Shown one piece after another: positions 9,186-18,032 of a stretch of 45,061 nucleotides of DNA (positions within the stretch are counted from its first letter, which is position 1; each line of letters starts with the position of its first letter). The stretch comes from Lachnospiraceae bacterium. Its GTDB lineage: Bacteria > Bacillota > Clostridia > Lachnospirales > Lachnospiraceae. The DNA is taken from contig JAFOND010000043.1 of NCBI GenBank assembly GCA_017418645.1, positions 1 to 45,061 of the forward strand. The letters are read 5' to 3'. A program made the position numbers and the translations under genes. Under the pieces are notes generated by a model. The model did no database searches. It had not been told where the DNA came from and worked only from the letters and a program-made list of their open reading frames with translations.

Positions 9186-10080
9186 ATACGCAGATTATCC
9201 TGTCTTCGGATCGTCTGTAGACATAGGGATGATCAGAGAGAATGTTTTCCAAAGAAACACACTCTCTGTTAACTTCCGCTATCATTTCCCTGACGGTTTC
9301 AAAGGGTATGTCCTGATCTTCCGTTATGGGAAGAAGCAACACTTCATCCAGGGAACTCGGAATAATAAGAATGTCATATCCGATGTCCTTTGCAAAATCC
9401 TTTATCAGATCCTTATATATAATGCAGGATGCGCCTCCGCAGAAGGCACTGTTTGTAAGAACGTACATATTGATATCAACGTCCTTTAGCAATCCCAAAT
9501 GTTCCGGCGAAAGAAAGTCGGAAATAACATCGCTTATGGGCCTTATAACCGGAGGCAACAGGGCGGGGGTATTCTTAACGGCATGTTCCATAAGTGTTTT
9601 AGTGTCCACGTCCCAGATTTCCGTTATCTCGTTGGTGATCTTTATGGTTGCAAGACCGTATTCCTTTTCGTCCATGAGATAGCAGAAGATTATGGCAAGG
9701 TCCAGATAAGGGATATGGCAAATATTTTTAAGCATCTTTTTGTTCTTCAGAAGATTAACTATCCTGTATATTATTCTTCCGGAAACAAGATCGAATTCGT
9801 TAAAGAAATCAAAATCCCGGACATCGGGGATCATGTTGTTCCGATATGACTTTAAAATCTCGGAAAGGATATCGTCATATTGTTTTCCGGATTTTAACTG
9901 TTCGTAAAACGGATCAAGATAGAGTGTGGGGGAAACATTGGAATCCGGGATATGCAAAGTAAGACCGTCGAGTACACGGTCGTTGTTTTTTATATACCTT
10001 CCAAGGGAAAAAACCGAGCCGTCCGGAAAAGAAGGCGTAAGATCCTGAATAAGATCATCTTTAAATTTTTGATATGTCAT
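9184..10080 (-). CDS. DUF5688 family protein
   Basis: 298 residues from the chosen start. The segment around NVSPTLYLDPFYEQLKSGK and the later SAFCGGASCIIY and ILIIPSSLDEVLLLP resemble DUF5688, a family of unknown function that I recall mainly from Lachnospiraceae. No signal peptide or membrane helix is visible. The frame is open further upstream to 10149, but that would run into the tRNA-Thr gene. ATG at 10078-10080 has GGAG 7 bases before it and begins the conserved region (MTYQKFKDDL). The gene lies downstream of the two tRNAs on the same strand and may be partly read through from their promoter. Confidence 0.82.
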   Translation of the reverse strand: MTYQKFKDDLIQDLTPSFPDGSVFSLGRYIKNNDRVLDGLTLHIPDSNVSPTLYLDPFYEQLKSGKQYDDILSEILKSYRNNMIPDVRDFDFFNEFDLVSGRIIYRIVNLLKNKKMLKNICHIPYLDLAIIFCYLMDEKEYGLATIKITNEITEIWDVDTKTLMEHAVKNTPALLPPVIRPISDVISDFLSPEHLGLLKDVDINMYVLTNSAFCGGASCIIYKDLIKDFAKDIGYDILIIPSSLDEVLLLPITEDQDIPFETVREMIAEVNRECVSLENILSDHPYVYRRSEDRIICV

Positions 10081-10126
10081 GCTCTGTCTCCGCAAACAAA
10101 GCGCAACAGATCTTATGTATACAAAA

Positions 10127-10199
10127 AGCTCCGAATGTGACTCGAACACACGACCCCTTCATTACGAGTGAAGTGCTCTACCGACTGAGCTATCGGAGC
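10127..10199 (-). tRNA. tRNA-Thr (CGT)
   Basis: A 73-base cloverleaf on the minus strand. The acceptor stem is GCTCCGA with TCGGAGC. The anticodon stem CTTCA/TGAAG encloses loop CTCGTAA, giving anticodon CGT, which reads ACG. The T-arm contains GTTCGAGTC. CCA is not encoded. A run of five T follows the acceptor stem and may act as a terminator. Confidence 0.95.
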
Positions 10200-10226
10200 A
10201 TGCAACTTAATTTTTTAGTCGCTTAA

Positions 10227-10297
10227 AGCGGGTGATGGGAATCGAACCCACGTATCCAGCTTGGAAGGCTGGTGTTCTACCATTGAACTACACCCGC
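10227..10297 (-). tRNA. tRNA-Gly (TCC)
   Basis: A 71-base cloverleaf on the minus strand. The acceptor stem is GCGGGTG with CACCCGC. The anticodon stem CCAGC/GCTGG encloses loop CTTCCAA, giving anticodon TCC, which reads GGA. The T-arm contains GGTTCGATTCC. It is first in a two-tRNA unit with tRNA-Thr, 27 bases apart. CCA is not encoded. Confidence 0.96.
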
Positions 10298-10311
10298 AAA
10301 CAACAAAACGC

Positions 10312-10340
10312 ATTATACTTGTTTCAAAGCGGATTGTCAA
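10312..10340 (-). promoter_or_regulatory. Consensus sigma-A promoter for the tRNA-Gly/tRNA-Thr unit
   Basis: On the minus strand TTGACA (10335-10340), a 17-base spacer and TATAAT (10312-10317) match the consensus at all twelve positions. It starts about 15 bases upstream of tRNA-Gly. Its -35 box overlaps that of the divergent promoter. Confidence 0.9.
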
Positions 10341-10362
10341 GAAAAAATTTTTAATGTATACT
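10334..10362 (+). promoter_or_regulatory. Sigma-A promoter for the DUF815 ATPase gene
   Basis: TTGTCA (10334-10339), a 17-base spacer and TATACT (10357-10362) lie about 40 bases upstream of the ATG. The -35 box shares five bases with the opposite-strand tRNA promoter. Confidence 0.8.
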
Positions 10363-10400
10363 ATCACCTGTAAAACACATGATTAATAAGGAGTATAGCC

Positions 10401-11702
10401 ATGTATGAACTTGTTTCCAAACTGTTGGTTTACAGAAATATCGGAAAAGAAAGTATTCTTTTTAAACTTTCGGAGATAATAAAAGATTTTGACGACGGAG
10501 AGTATGACCGCGACGAACTTAGGAGCAGGATCCTTGACGAGGTTCACGAACTTCTTAATCTTGCCACGGAATACGGTTTCGATAAGAATCTTTGGAGAGA
10601 TTATATCGCATATCTTATCGCCATGACGGAGAACCCCTTTACCATCGTATCCGAGAAACGCGGAAAGACGAAGGGCAGCGTCAACAGCTTCGTAAAAAGC
10701 GATATGTCCGTTTTCAGACAGCTTATGGAATATGACTTTGAAAAACTTGAAAACGAACTCTCCCTCGACTGTTTTTCCCTTATAACACATTACGATTCCG
10801 TAAAGAAGGAAGACCGTTTCATAAACAAGAATGCCAGTATAAGGATCAGGGAACTGTCCGACAGGCTTTCCCTGGCAAAGAATGATGATGAATTCTTTGA
10901 AGAAGTAATATCCTTCTACGGAAAATACGGAGTCGGTATGTTCGGAATGAACAGAGCTTTTCGCGTGTCACAAAAGGGGGACAGTATTCTTGTCCCGATA
11001 GCGGCAACGAGCACGGTAACCCTTTCGGATCTTTTCGGGTACGAGTCTCAGAAAGAAGCACTGATAAAGAACACGGAAAGCTTCTTAAACGGTAACAGCG
11101 CAAACAATGTTCTTTTGTACGGGGATGCGGGTACGGGTAAATCCACAAGCGTAAAAGCGCTTTTGAACCTTTATTACGAGAGCGGTCTTCGTATAATAGA
11201 AGTATACAAGCATGAGTTTAAGTATCTGCCGGAGATCATCAGCATTATAAAAAACAGGAATTACAGGTTTATAATCTATATGGACGATCTCTCATTCGAG
11301 AGCGCGGAGACGGAGTATAAATATCTTAAGGCGGTGATAGAAGGAGATCTTGAGGTTAAGCCGGAAAACGTACTAATATACGCCACGTCAAACAGAAAGC
11401 ATCTTATCCGGGAATCTTTTGCGGACAGGAAAGAAACGGATGATGACGATATACATAAGAATGATACCATAGCGGAGAGAATGTCCCTTTCGGACCGTTT
11501 CGGACTTACGATATCATACTTCAAGCCGGAAAGAAAAGAGTTTTACGGTATAGTAAAGAGTCTTTACAAAAAAGACTTAAAGAACGGGAATATGACGGAT
11601 GAGGAACTCTTCCTGGAAGCGGATAGGTTCGCAATGAGAAACGGCGGAATGTCCGGCCGTACGGCGCAGCAATTCGTTGACTATCTTGTGTCACTTTCAT
11701 AA
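10401..11702 (+). CDS. DUF815 family AAA-type ATPase
   Basis: 433 residues. An N-terminal helical region (about 1-195) precedes the ATPase domain. The domain begins SDLFGYESQKEAL and has an intact Walker A, YGDAGTGKSTS, and a Walker B-like IIYMDDLSFE. ATSNRKHLI is sensor-1-like, and ERMSLSDRFGLTI matches the DUF815 signature region. The C-terminus has the GGMSGRTAQQFVDYL motif. The family's cellular role is not established. AGGAG lies 8 bases before the ATG, and the gene has its own promoter. The next gene begins 8 bases after its stop. Confidence 0.87.
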   Translation: MYELVSKLLVYRNIGKESILFKLSEIIKDFDDGEYDRDELRSRILDEVHELLNLATEYGFDKNLWRDYIAYLIAMTENPFTIVSEKRGKTKGSVNSFVKSDMSVFRQLMEYDFEKLENELSLDCFSLITHYDSVKKEDRFINKNASIRIRELSDRLSLAKNDDEFFEEVISFYGKYGVGMFGMNRAFRVSQKGDSILVPIAATSTVTLSDLFGYESQKEALIKNTESFLNGNSANNVLLYGDAGTGKSTSVKALLNLYYESGLRIIEVYKHEFKYLPEIISIIKNRNYRFIIYMDDLSFESAETEYKYLKAVIEGDLEVKPENVLIYATSNRKHLIRESFADRKETDDDDIHKNDTIAERMSLSDRFGLTISYFKPERKEFYGIVKSLYKKDLKNGNMTDEELFLEADRFAMRNGGMSGRTAQQFVDYLVSLS

Positions 11703-11710
11703 GCGGATAA

Positions 11711-12910
11711 ATGAAGGAAAAAAAAGTACCCAAAGTTTTAATAAGAATACTTATCGTTCTTGCTGCGATCGCGGTTATACTATCGGCGGCTTTTCTTGTT
11801 ATACAGAAAAATCCACGGGCAAAAATGCTTATAAACGTTATAAGGTTTGCTGCGGAGACTCTTGAAAATCCCGCATATATCGCCTATGACGTGGATCTTA
11901 AGGAACTGTGTACGGAGTATATCAACTCCGATGTGGATCTGTCCGGTCAGGCGCTTATCAATCATGTAAAAGAGATCGGCTTTTCAATGAGCATGGATAT
12001 TGATGCAGAGAGGTCTTTCTCCCAAAAGAGGGCATCCGCAGATGCTGCGCTGGATGTTCTTTTTCTTTCGGTGGGTGATGTGGAATTATATGCGGAAGAT
12101 AAGATGGCATATATGGTGGCGCCCATGCTTTCAAATCTTTCCTATGCTTTTGATACGGGAATAAACCTTTTCTGGAAGGCGCCCGAGCTTTCATCGGATC
12201 TGGATTCAAAATGGTTTTCCGATAACAAGGCAAACATCCTAGAGCTGACTAAGGAAATAAGCATAGAAGAAAACGGGGATTATGTTGAAGATAACGGGAT
12301 TAAGAGTATCGGTTATCATGTGATCATACCCGAAGGCTCCGGAGGTTTTATCTGGGAACTCCTTTCAATGGATCCTCCGGAACACGACGTTGCTTTTGAT
12401 ATTTATCTTACCCCCACATGCCGGGTAAGGCGGATAGTATGCGATCTTTCGGAGGTGGCGGAGGATTCCGCAATAGAGAGTTCCGTGGTAACCCTGGAAG
12501 GGACGGATGTGGGAACCCTTATCTGGAATGTCGGTCTTCCGGACGATGAAACCATGGAGATCAAAATGGTAAGAAACGGGGAATATACATCCGCAAATAT
12601 TCTTGATGTCAGCGGAACGTATAACGCAAAGACGGGGGATGTTTACACCGGAAAATGCTCGGTTTCTTTTGACATGAAAGATAACGGAACGGACCTTAAG
12701 GTCCGGGATGCGGAAATTTATAAGAACGATAAAAGGCTTTTAAGTGCGCAGTTCGAAGGCAGTATAACAAAGACAAAGATAGATGATGATGTATTTAAGG
12801 GTAGAGAAGATGAGCTGTACGCCATAGACATAATCTCCTGGCAGAGACTCCGGGATGATATGGAAGGCTTTATAAACGATGTTATGGAAGAAGTAAAGAA
12901 ACGTATATGA
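11711..12910 (+). CDS. Membrane-anchored extracytoplasmic protein of unknown function
   Basis: 399 residues. A Lys-rich start (MKEKKVPK) and one hydrophobic helix (about 9-31) suggest an N-in, C-out single-pass anchor or uncleaved signal. The remainder is soluble, rich in beta-type alternation (for example VGDVELYAEDKMAYMVAPML), with no catalytic motif that I recognise. The ribosome site is weak, so translation may be coupled to the DUF815 gene 8 bases upstream. Tandem arrangement suggests one transcript. A lipid- or polymer-binding role would be a guess. Confidence 0.75.
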   Translation: MKEKKVPKVLIRILIVLAAIAVILSAAFLVIQKNPRAKMLINVIRFAAETLENPAYIAYDVDLKELCTEYINSDVDLSGQALINHVKEIGFSMSMDIDAERSFSQKRASADAALDVLFLSVGDVELYAEDKMAYMVAPMLSNLSYAFDTGINLFWKAPELSSDLDSKWFSDNKANILELTKEISIEENGDYVEDNGIKSIGYHVIIPEGSGGFIWELLSMDPPEHDVAFDIYLTPTCRVRRIVCDLSEVAEDSAIESSVVTLEGTDVGTLIWNVGLPDDETMEIKMVRNGEYTSANILDVSGTYNAKTGDVYTGKCSVSFDMKDNGTDLKVRDAEIYKNDKRLLSAQFEGSITKTKIDDDVFKGREDELYAIDIISWQRLRDDMEGFINDVMEEVKKRI

Positions 12911-12913
12911 GGC

Positions 12914-12942
12914 TTGTTTTTACGGCAATTTTGGGCTAAAAT
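12914..12942 (+). promoter_or_regulatory. Sigma-A promoter upstream of the zinc-ribbon/endoglucanase pair
   Basis: TTGTTT (12914-12919), a 17-base spacer and TAAAAT (12937-12942) lie just after the preceding stop codon and about 38 bases before the next start. Confidence 0.55.
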
Positions 12943-12980
12943 AGGTTAGTTAAGAATCAAAAGGAGGAGAGTAGTCTTTT

Positions 12981-13451
12981 ATGCCTGCGGGGATTCAATC
13001 CGGGTTCATCGGTGAACCGAGTTTTATGGATAACAAAAATATGTGTCCGCAGTGCGGGAAGATGCTTATAAATCTTCCCGAAGGTGAGTGTTGTCCCGCC
13101 TGCAGAGAGATGAATCTTTTTGCCGACGTCCGTGACTACATCAGAAAAGAAGATGTAAACGAATTTGAGGTTGCGGATCATTTCGGACTTCCCGTATCAA
13201 GAGTAAAGGAATGGATAAGACAGGGTAGGATTGAGTATAAGGAGACACCCAACGGTGTCAGGGTTCTTTCTTCCGGATACTGCGAGCTCTGCGGACAGCC
13301 CGTTGCTTTCGGGATAATCTGTCCCAAGTGTAAGCATAAGCTTGCGGAAGAGGAACGAAAGAAGGGCTATGCGGTATTTAAGCCCGGAGAAGAAACGGAT
13401 GACAACAAGATGCGCATAATGGATAAATATATTAACGACGGGAGGAAGTAA
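12981..13451 (+). CDS. Zinc-ribbon/HTH protein related to flagellar-region YvyF (TIGR03826-like)
   Basis: 156 residues. It shows an N-terminal zinc ribbon (CPQCGK ... CCPAC), a helix-turn-helix-like middle (VNEFEVADHFGLPVSRVKEWIRQGRI) and a second zinc ribbon (YCELCGQPVAFGIICPKC). This order resembles the YvyF/TIGR03826 proteins found in flagellar operons and is often named MerR-like in Lachnospiraceae. No flagellar gene is nearby. AGGAGG precedes ATG 12981 by about 13 bases; ATG 13026 would start nearer the ribbon but has a poor ribosome site. Its stop lies one base before the endoglucanase ATG, so both are translationally coupled. Regulation of that enzyme is an inference. Confidence 0.8.
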   Translation: MPAGIQSGFIGEPSFMDNKNMCPQCGKMLINLPEGECCPACREMNLFADVRDYIRKEDVNEFEVADHFGLPVSRVKEWIRQGRIEYKETPNGVRVLSSGYCELCGQPVAFGIICPKCKHKLAEEERKKGYAVFKPGEETDDNKMRIMDKYINDGRK

Positions 13452-13452
13452 G

Positions 13453-14535
13453 ATGCAGAACAACAGGCTTAAGAGAATCGCTAAACTTTTATCGGCAGCA
13501 CTTGTTTTGGCCGTGTTAACCACCGGCTGTGTGGATGAAGCCGCGCTCGTACAGGACCGGGCGGCTCATAACGAGACCGTTACCGCTGTGACGGAAGGAA
13601 CTCTCCCCGCTTCGAGAACAGGACAGACTCCGGTTGCGAGAAACGGAAAACTTTCCGTTGTCGGAACGAACCTTTGCAACAGCGAAGGAACGCCGGTACA
13701 GCTTAAGGGTGTCAGCACCCACGGTATCGCATGGTTCCCCCAGTATATAAACAGGGATGCTTTCATCACACTCCGTGACGACTGGAATGCGGATATAATC
13801 CGTCTTGCAATGTATACCCAGGAATACGGCGGATACAGAAGCGGCGGAAACAGGGAAGAACTTAAGAACAAGGTTAAGGAAGGCGTTAACCTTTGTACGG
13901 AACTTGGTCTTTACTGTATAGTCGACTGGCATATACTAAGCGACGGAAACCCCAACGACTCCAAGGAAGATGCCAAGGCTTTCTTTGCGGAAATGTCCGC
14001 GACATATGCCGGAAACAACAACGTAATATACGAGCTTTGCAACGAACCTAACGGCGGAACAAACTGGAACCAGATCAAGCAGTATGCGGACGAGGTTATC
14101 CCGGTTATCCGTGCAAATTCCCCGGATGCCATAATCCTTGTCGGAACGCCCACATGGTCACAGGATGTTGATCAGGTTGCGGCAAATCCCGTTGCAAACG
14201 GCCATAACGTTATGTATTCGTTACATTTCTATGCGGCAACACATACCGACTGGATAAGAAACAAGCTTCGTACGGCGCATGATGCGGGAACGCCCGTGTT
14301 TGTTTCCGAGTGCAGTATCTGCGACGCTTCCGGAAACGGTAACATCGATTATAATTCCGCGGAGCAGTGGATGAGTCTTCTTTCGGAATACAAGGTGGCT
14401 TACATCTGCTGGAATCTTTCAAACAAGAACGAGTCTTCATCCGTTATAGCATCATGGTGCAACAAGACATCGGGCTGGACGGAAGACGAACTTTCCGAGA
14501 CCGGAAGATTTTTCAGAAATAAAATGAGACAATAA
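13453..14535 (+). CDS. GH5 family endoglucanase, lipoprotein
   Basis: 360-residue secreted beta-1,4-glucanase, probably cleaving cellulose or related beta-glucans. The signal peptide ends in the lipobox LTTGC (Cys26), so it should be lipid-anchored to the outer face of the membrane. A Ser/Thr-rich linker leads to the GH5 catalytic barrel (about 65-360). The acid/base Glu198 is in YELCNEPNGG and the nucleophile Glu286 in VFVSECS. The conserved RLAMYTQEYGGY, VDWHIL and HFYAATH are present, typical of subfamily 2. No carbohydrate-binding module is attached. This points to a plant-fibre habitat. It is coupled to the zinc-ribbon gene. Confidence 0.93.
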   Translation: MQNNRLKRIAKLLSAALVLAVLTTGCVDEAALVQDRAAHNETVTAVTEGTLPASRTGQTPVARNGKLSVVGTNLCNSEGTPVQLKGVSTHGIAWFPQYINRDAFITLRDDWNADIIRLAMYTQEYGGYRSGGNREELKNKVKEGVNLCTELGLYCIVDWHILSDGNPNDSKEDAKAFFAEMSATYAGNNNVIYELCNEPNGGTNWNQIKQYADEVIPVIRANSPDAIILVGTPTWSQDVDQVAANPVANGHNVMYSLHFYAATHTDWIRNKLRTAHDAGTPVFVSECSICDASGNGNIDYNSAEQWMSLLSEYKVAYICWNLSNKNESSSVIASWCNKTSGWTEDELSETGRFFRNKMRQ

Positions 14536-14554
14536 TCATACTTTGTGATATAAT
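14526..14554 (+). promoter_or_regulatory. Extended -10 sigma-A promoter
   Basis: TATAAT (14549-14554) is preceded by TGA, forming an extended -10 element. A weak -35 (GAGACA, 14526-14531) sits 17 bases upstream, overlapping the end of the endoglucanase gene. It would drive the small membrane protein gene and probably queH and argH. Confidence 0.65.
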
Positions 14555-14592
14555 ATTAAAGTTACATTAAATTTTATTGGGAGTTTAGAGAG

Positions 14593-14910
14593 ATGGAAAA
14601 AGCAAAAAAGGGGTTTCCCCTAAACAGGACGCAGATTGCTCTGATCTGCTTCGTTGTAGTGTATATCGCAGTTGTCCTTGTTAACATTCTTGCGATAAAA
14701 ACACCGTTTGTTGCCGTTATAGTTTTTGCGGTTCTTGAGGCTGTTCTTGCAACACTTCTTAAAAAGACACCGATATATGTTCACGCAGGAGTGCTTATTG
14801 CACAGATAATCGCGGGTATCATTGCGGGACACGTTGTTTTTGTTATTCTTTCCTGTGTTGTATATGTTGCGGCGCTTGTTGCACTTTCCTTTATGCAGTC
14901 GGAGGATTAA
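14593..14910 (+). CDS. Small integral membrane protein of unknown function
   Basis: 105 residues made almost entirely of hydrophobic segments, about 15-33, 36-55, 57-75 and 78-100, after a short Lys-rich cytoplasmic start. No family is recognised. GGGAG lies about 10 bases before the ATG. The queH start codon follows within 6 bases, and GGAGG at the end of this gene serves queH. Confidence 0.75.
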   Translation: MEKAKKGFPLNRTQIALICFVVVYIAVVLVNILAIKTPFVAVIVFAVLEAVLATLLKKTPIYVHAGVLIAQIIAGIIAGHVVFVILSCVVYVAALVALSFMQSED

Positions 14911-14915
14911 TAAGA

Positions 14916-15467
14916 GTGACAAAAACACTTCTTCTGCACAGCTGCTGCGCACCCTGTTCAAGCCACGTGCTTTCGCTTCTTACACCGGACTATAATATCA
15001 TCGATTATTATTATAATCCCAATATCACGGAGAAAGCGGAGTACGAAAAAAGAACGGAGGAATTAAGGCGTTTCATATCCGAATTTCCGCATGAAAACCC
15101 GATAGAATTCGTTGAAGGAAAGTATGAACCGGAGGTTTATTTTGAAGCGGTCAAAGGACATGAAAAGGATCCGGAAAGAGGAGAGCGCTGTGCCATATGC
15201 TTTCGATTGAGGCTGTATGAAGCCGCAAAGAAGGCAAAGGAATTAAATGCGGACCTTTTTGCGACAACGCTTACCATAAGCCCGCAAAAAGATGCAAAGC
15301 TTTTAAATCTCATCGGAGAAGAGGCGGCGGAAAAATACGGTGTGGAATACCTTTCTTCGGATTTTAAAAAGAAGGACGGATATAAACATTCAATAGAACT
15401 TTCGAGGGAATACAATCTTTACCGGCAGGACTACTGCGGATGCGTATTTTCCAAGAGAGACAAATAG
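14916..15467 (+). CDS. queH: Epoxyqueuosine reductase QueH
   Basis: Reduces epoxyqueuosine to queuosine at the wobble base of GUN-anticodon tRNAs; the QueH type is unrelated to QueG. The 183-residue length fits the family (formerly DUF208). The metal and Fe-S ligands are visible: the adjacent cysteine pair plus Cys in HSCCAPC near the start, CAIC in the middle, and YCGC near the C-terminus. YYYNPNI and TTLTISPQKD are family motifs. Translation starts at GTG with GGAGG 10 bases upstream. It is followed 13 bases later by argH. Confidence 0.92.
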   Translation: MTKTLLLHSCCAPCSSHVLSLLTPDYNIIDYYYNPNITEKAEYEKRTEELRRFISEFPHENPIEFVEGKYEPEVYFEAVKGHEKDPERGERCAICFRLRLYEAAKKAKELNADLFATTLTISPQKDAKLLNLIGEEAAEKYGVEYLSSDFKKKDGYKHSIELSREYNLYRQDYCGCVFSKRDK

Positions 15468-15480
15468 GAGATAGTATAAT

Positions 15481-16896
15481 ATGGCACAACTTTGGGGCGG
15501 CCGTTTTACAAAAGAAACAGACGATCTTGTATATGCATTCAATGCATCGATCGGCTTTGACAAACGCTTCTTTACGGAAGATGTTGAAGGAAGCCGCGCG
15601 CATGTTAAGATGCTTGCAAAGGCGCTCATACTTACGGAAGAGGAAAGAGACAGCATTTTAAAGGGTCTGGATTCGATAGAAGAGGATGTTGCTTCCGGAA
15701 AGCTTTTAATAACGGATGAATACGAAGACATACATTCTTTTGTGGAAGCAAACCTTACACAGCGCATAGGCGATGCCGGAAAGAAACTTCATACGGGACG
15801 CAGCAGAAACGATCAGGTTGCGCTTGATATGAGGCTTTACACAAGAAAAGAGATAGTTGAAACGGATGAGCTTTTATATGATCTTTTGGGCGCGATCTTA
15901 AAGGTTATGGAAGAGAATACCGACACGATAATGCCGGGATTCACACATCTTCAGAAGGCACAGCCCATAACCCTTGCCCATCATTTCGGAGCATATTTCG
16001 AGATGTTTACAAGAGACAGACAGAGGCTTTCGGATATTTATAAGAGAATGAATTTCTGTCCTCTCGGATCCGGCGCTCTCGCGGGAACAACCTATCCTTT
16101 GGACCGCGGGATGACAGCGGAACTTTTAGGTTTTTACGGACCTACGAGGAACAGTATGGACGGCGTTTCGGACAGGGATTATCTTCTTGAATTCCTATCC
16201 GCGCTTTCGATAATAATGATGCATCTTTCCCGTTTTTCGGAAGAGATAATAATATGGAACTCAAACGAATACGGCTTTGTCGAGATTGATGACACATACA
16301 GCACGGGCTCATCGATAATGCCGCAGAAAAAGAACCCGGACATTGCCGAACTTGTCCGCGGAAAAACAGGGAGGGTTTACGGAGCGCTTACGTCGCTCCT
16401 TACCACAATGAAAGGACTTCCTCTTGCATATAATAAAGACATGCAGGAGGATAAGGAACTTTCCTTTGATGCAATGGACACCGCAAAGGGCTGCATCCTT
16501 CTTTTTACCGGAATGATAAAGACCATGAAGTTTAACAAAGCAAGGATGAAGGACAGCGCAAGACACGGCTTTACAAATGCCACCGATGCGGCTGATTATC
16601 TGGTAAACAAGGGAATGCCTTTCAGGGATGCCCACGGAGTCATAGGAGAGATCGTTCTCTATTGCATTGATAAAAAGATCGCCATCGATGATATGGAACT
16701 TTCTGAACTTAAGAAGTTTTCCGACCTCTTTGAAGAAGACATATTCAATGCGATCTCCATGGAAACCTGCGTTAACAAGAGATTAACCGTCGGGGCTCCG
16801 GGAAAAGAAGCAATGGAAGAAGAGATAAAGCAGGCAAAAGAAATGCTTGAGGTTATGGAAAGGGGACGCCTTGACCTTAAAGAGGGAAGGCTTTAA
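15481..16896 (+). CDS. argH: Argininosuccinate lyase
   Basis: Last step of arginine synthesis: splits argininosuccinate into arginine and fumarate. Begins with the typical [37 protein letters not shown] and the fumarase/lyase signature [12 protein letters not shown] are all present. The 471-residue length is normal. GGAG lies about 10 bases before the ATG. No argG is nearby. Confidence 0.97.
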   Translation: MAQLWGGRFTKETDDLVYAFNASIGFDKRFFTEDVEGSRAHVKMLAKALILTEEERDSILKGLDSIEEDVASGKLLITDEYEDIHSFVEANLTQRIGDAGKKLHTGRSRNDQVALDMRLYTRKEIVETDELLYDLLGAILKVMEENTDTIMPGFTHLQKAQPITLAHHFGAYFEMFTRDRQRLSDIYKRMNFCPLGSGALAGTTYPLDRGMTAELLGFYGPTRNSMDGVSDRDYLLEFLSALSIIMMHLSRFSEEIIIWNSNEYGFVEIDDTYSTGSSIMPQKKNPDIAELVRGKTGRVYGALTSLLTTMKGLPLAYNKDMQEDKELSFDAMDTAKGCILLFTGMIKTMKFNKARMKDSARHGFTNATDAADYLVNKGMPFRDAHGVIGEIVLYCIDKKIAIDDMELSELKKFSDLFEEDIFNAISMETCVNKRLTVGAPGKEAMEEEIKQAKEMLEVMERGRLDLKEGRL

Positions 16897-16931
16897 ATAA
16901 ACATTTTTGTATCGGGAGAAAGGAAGAAATT

Positions 16932-18017
16932 ATGAGTGAAAAATTAAAAGTCGGAATCCTCGGCGCAACGGGAATGGTAGGTCAGAGATTTATAGATCTT
17001 CTTAACGATCATCCCTGGTTTGAAGTTACAACGGTTGCTGCAAGCCCGCGTTCCGCAGGGCAGACATATGAAGAGGCGGTTTCCGGAAGATGGAAGATGG
17101 AGAATCCGATCCCGGAAAATGTAAAGAAACTCGTTGTTAAAAACGTTAACGAAGTTGAAGCGGTATCCTCCGAAGTTGATTTTGTTTTTTCCGCTGTCGA
17201 CATGACAAAGGAAGAGATAAAGAAGATAGAAGAGGATTATGCAAAGACGGAAACTCCCGTCGTATCAAACAACTCCGCACATCGCTGGACACCGGACGTG
17301 CCCATGGTTGTTCCGGAAATAAATCCCGAGCACTTCGAAGTTATCCGGTATCAGAGAGAAAGACTCGGAACAAAGAGAGGTTTTATTGCCGTAAAGCCGA
17401 ACTGCAGTATCCAGTCATACGCTCCGGCATTTTCCGCATGGAGAGAGTTTGAACCCTATGAAGCCGTTGTTACCACATATCAGGCAATATCCGGCGCGGG
17501 AAAAACCTTTAAGGACTGGCCGGAAATGGAAGGAAACATCATTCCTTACATCGGCGGCGAAGAGGAAAAGAGCGAGAAAGAGCCCTTAAGGATCTGGGGC
17601 AAGATAGAGAATAAACAGATCGTTCCGGCGGATTTTATGACGATAACGAGCCAGTGTATCCGCGTGCCGATCCTTTACGGACATACGGCAGCCGCGTTCG
17701 TTCGTTTCCATAAGGATCCTTCGAAGGAAGAGCTTATTCAGGCACTCCGTGATTTTAGCGGAGAGCCGCAGGAATTAAAACTTCCGTCGGCTCCGAAACA
17801 GTTCATCCAGTATCTCGAGGAGGATAACAGACCCCAGGTTGCACTTGATGTGGACTATGAAAGAGGTTTCGGCGTTTCCATCGGAAGACTCCGCGAAGAT
17901 ACGGTTTACGATTGGAAGTTTGTGGGCCTTTCACACAACACCATCCGCGGTGCCGCAGGCGGCGGAGTGCTTTGCGCGGAACTCTTATATGCTAAGAAAT
18001 ATATCGAAAAGAAATAA
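16932..18017 (+). CDS. asd: Aspartate-semialdehyde dehydrogenase
   Basis: Reduces aspartyl phosphate to aspartate semialdehyde, the branch point to lysine, threonine and methionine. The N-terminal NADP fold is GILGATGMVGQRF, and the catalytic Cys158 is in KPNCSIQSY. GHTAAAFVRF and the final RGAAGGGVLCAELL match the archaeal/fungal-like Asd type, which many Clostridia carry. 361 residues, normal. thrC, at the far end of the window, works downstream in the same pathway. Confidence 0.95.
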   Translation: MSEKLKVGILGATGMVGQRFIDLLNDHPWFEVTTVAASPRSAGQTYEEAVSGRWKMENPIPENVKKLVVKNVNEVEAVSSEVDFVFSAVDMTKEEIKKIEEDYAKTETPVVSNNSAHRWTPDVPMVVPEINPEHFEVIRYQRERLGTKRGFIAVKPNCSIQSYAPAFSAWREFEPYEAVVTTYQAISGAGKTFKDWPEMEGNIIPYIGGEEEKSEKEPLRIWGKIENKQIVPADFMTITSQCIRVPILYGHTAAAFVRFHKDPSKEELIQALRDFSGEPQELKLPSAPKQFIQYLEEDNRPQVALDVDYERGFGVSIGRLREDTVYDWKFVGLSHNTIRGAAGGGVLCAELLYAKKYIEKK

Positions 18018-18032
18018 AGAAGGCAGGAACAG

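Noticed and set aside
10081..10149. Longer start for the DUF5688 gene
   Set aside because: The extra 23 codons overlap tRNA-Thr, and the internal ATG has a good ribosome site.
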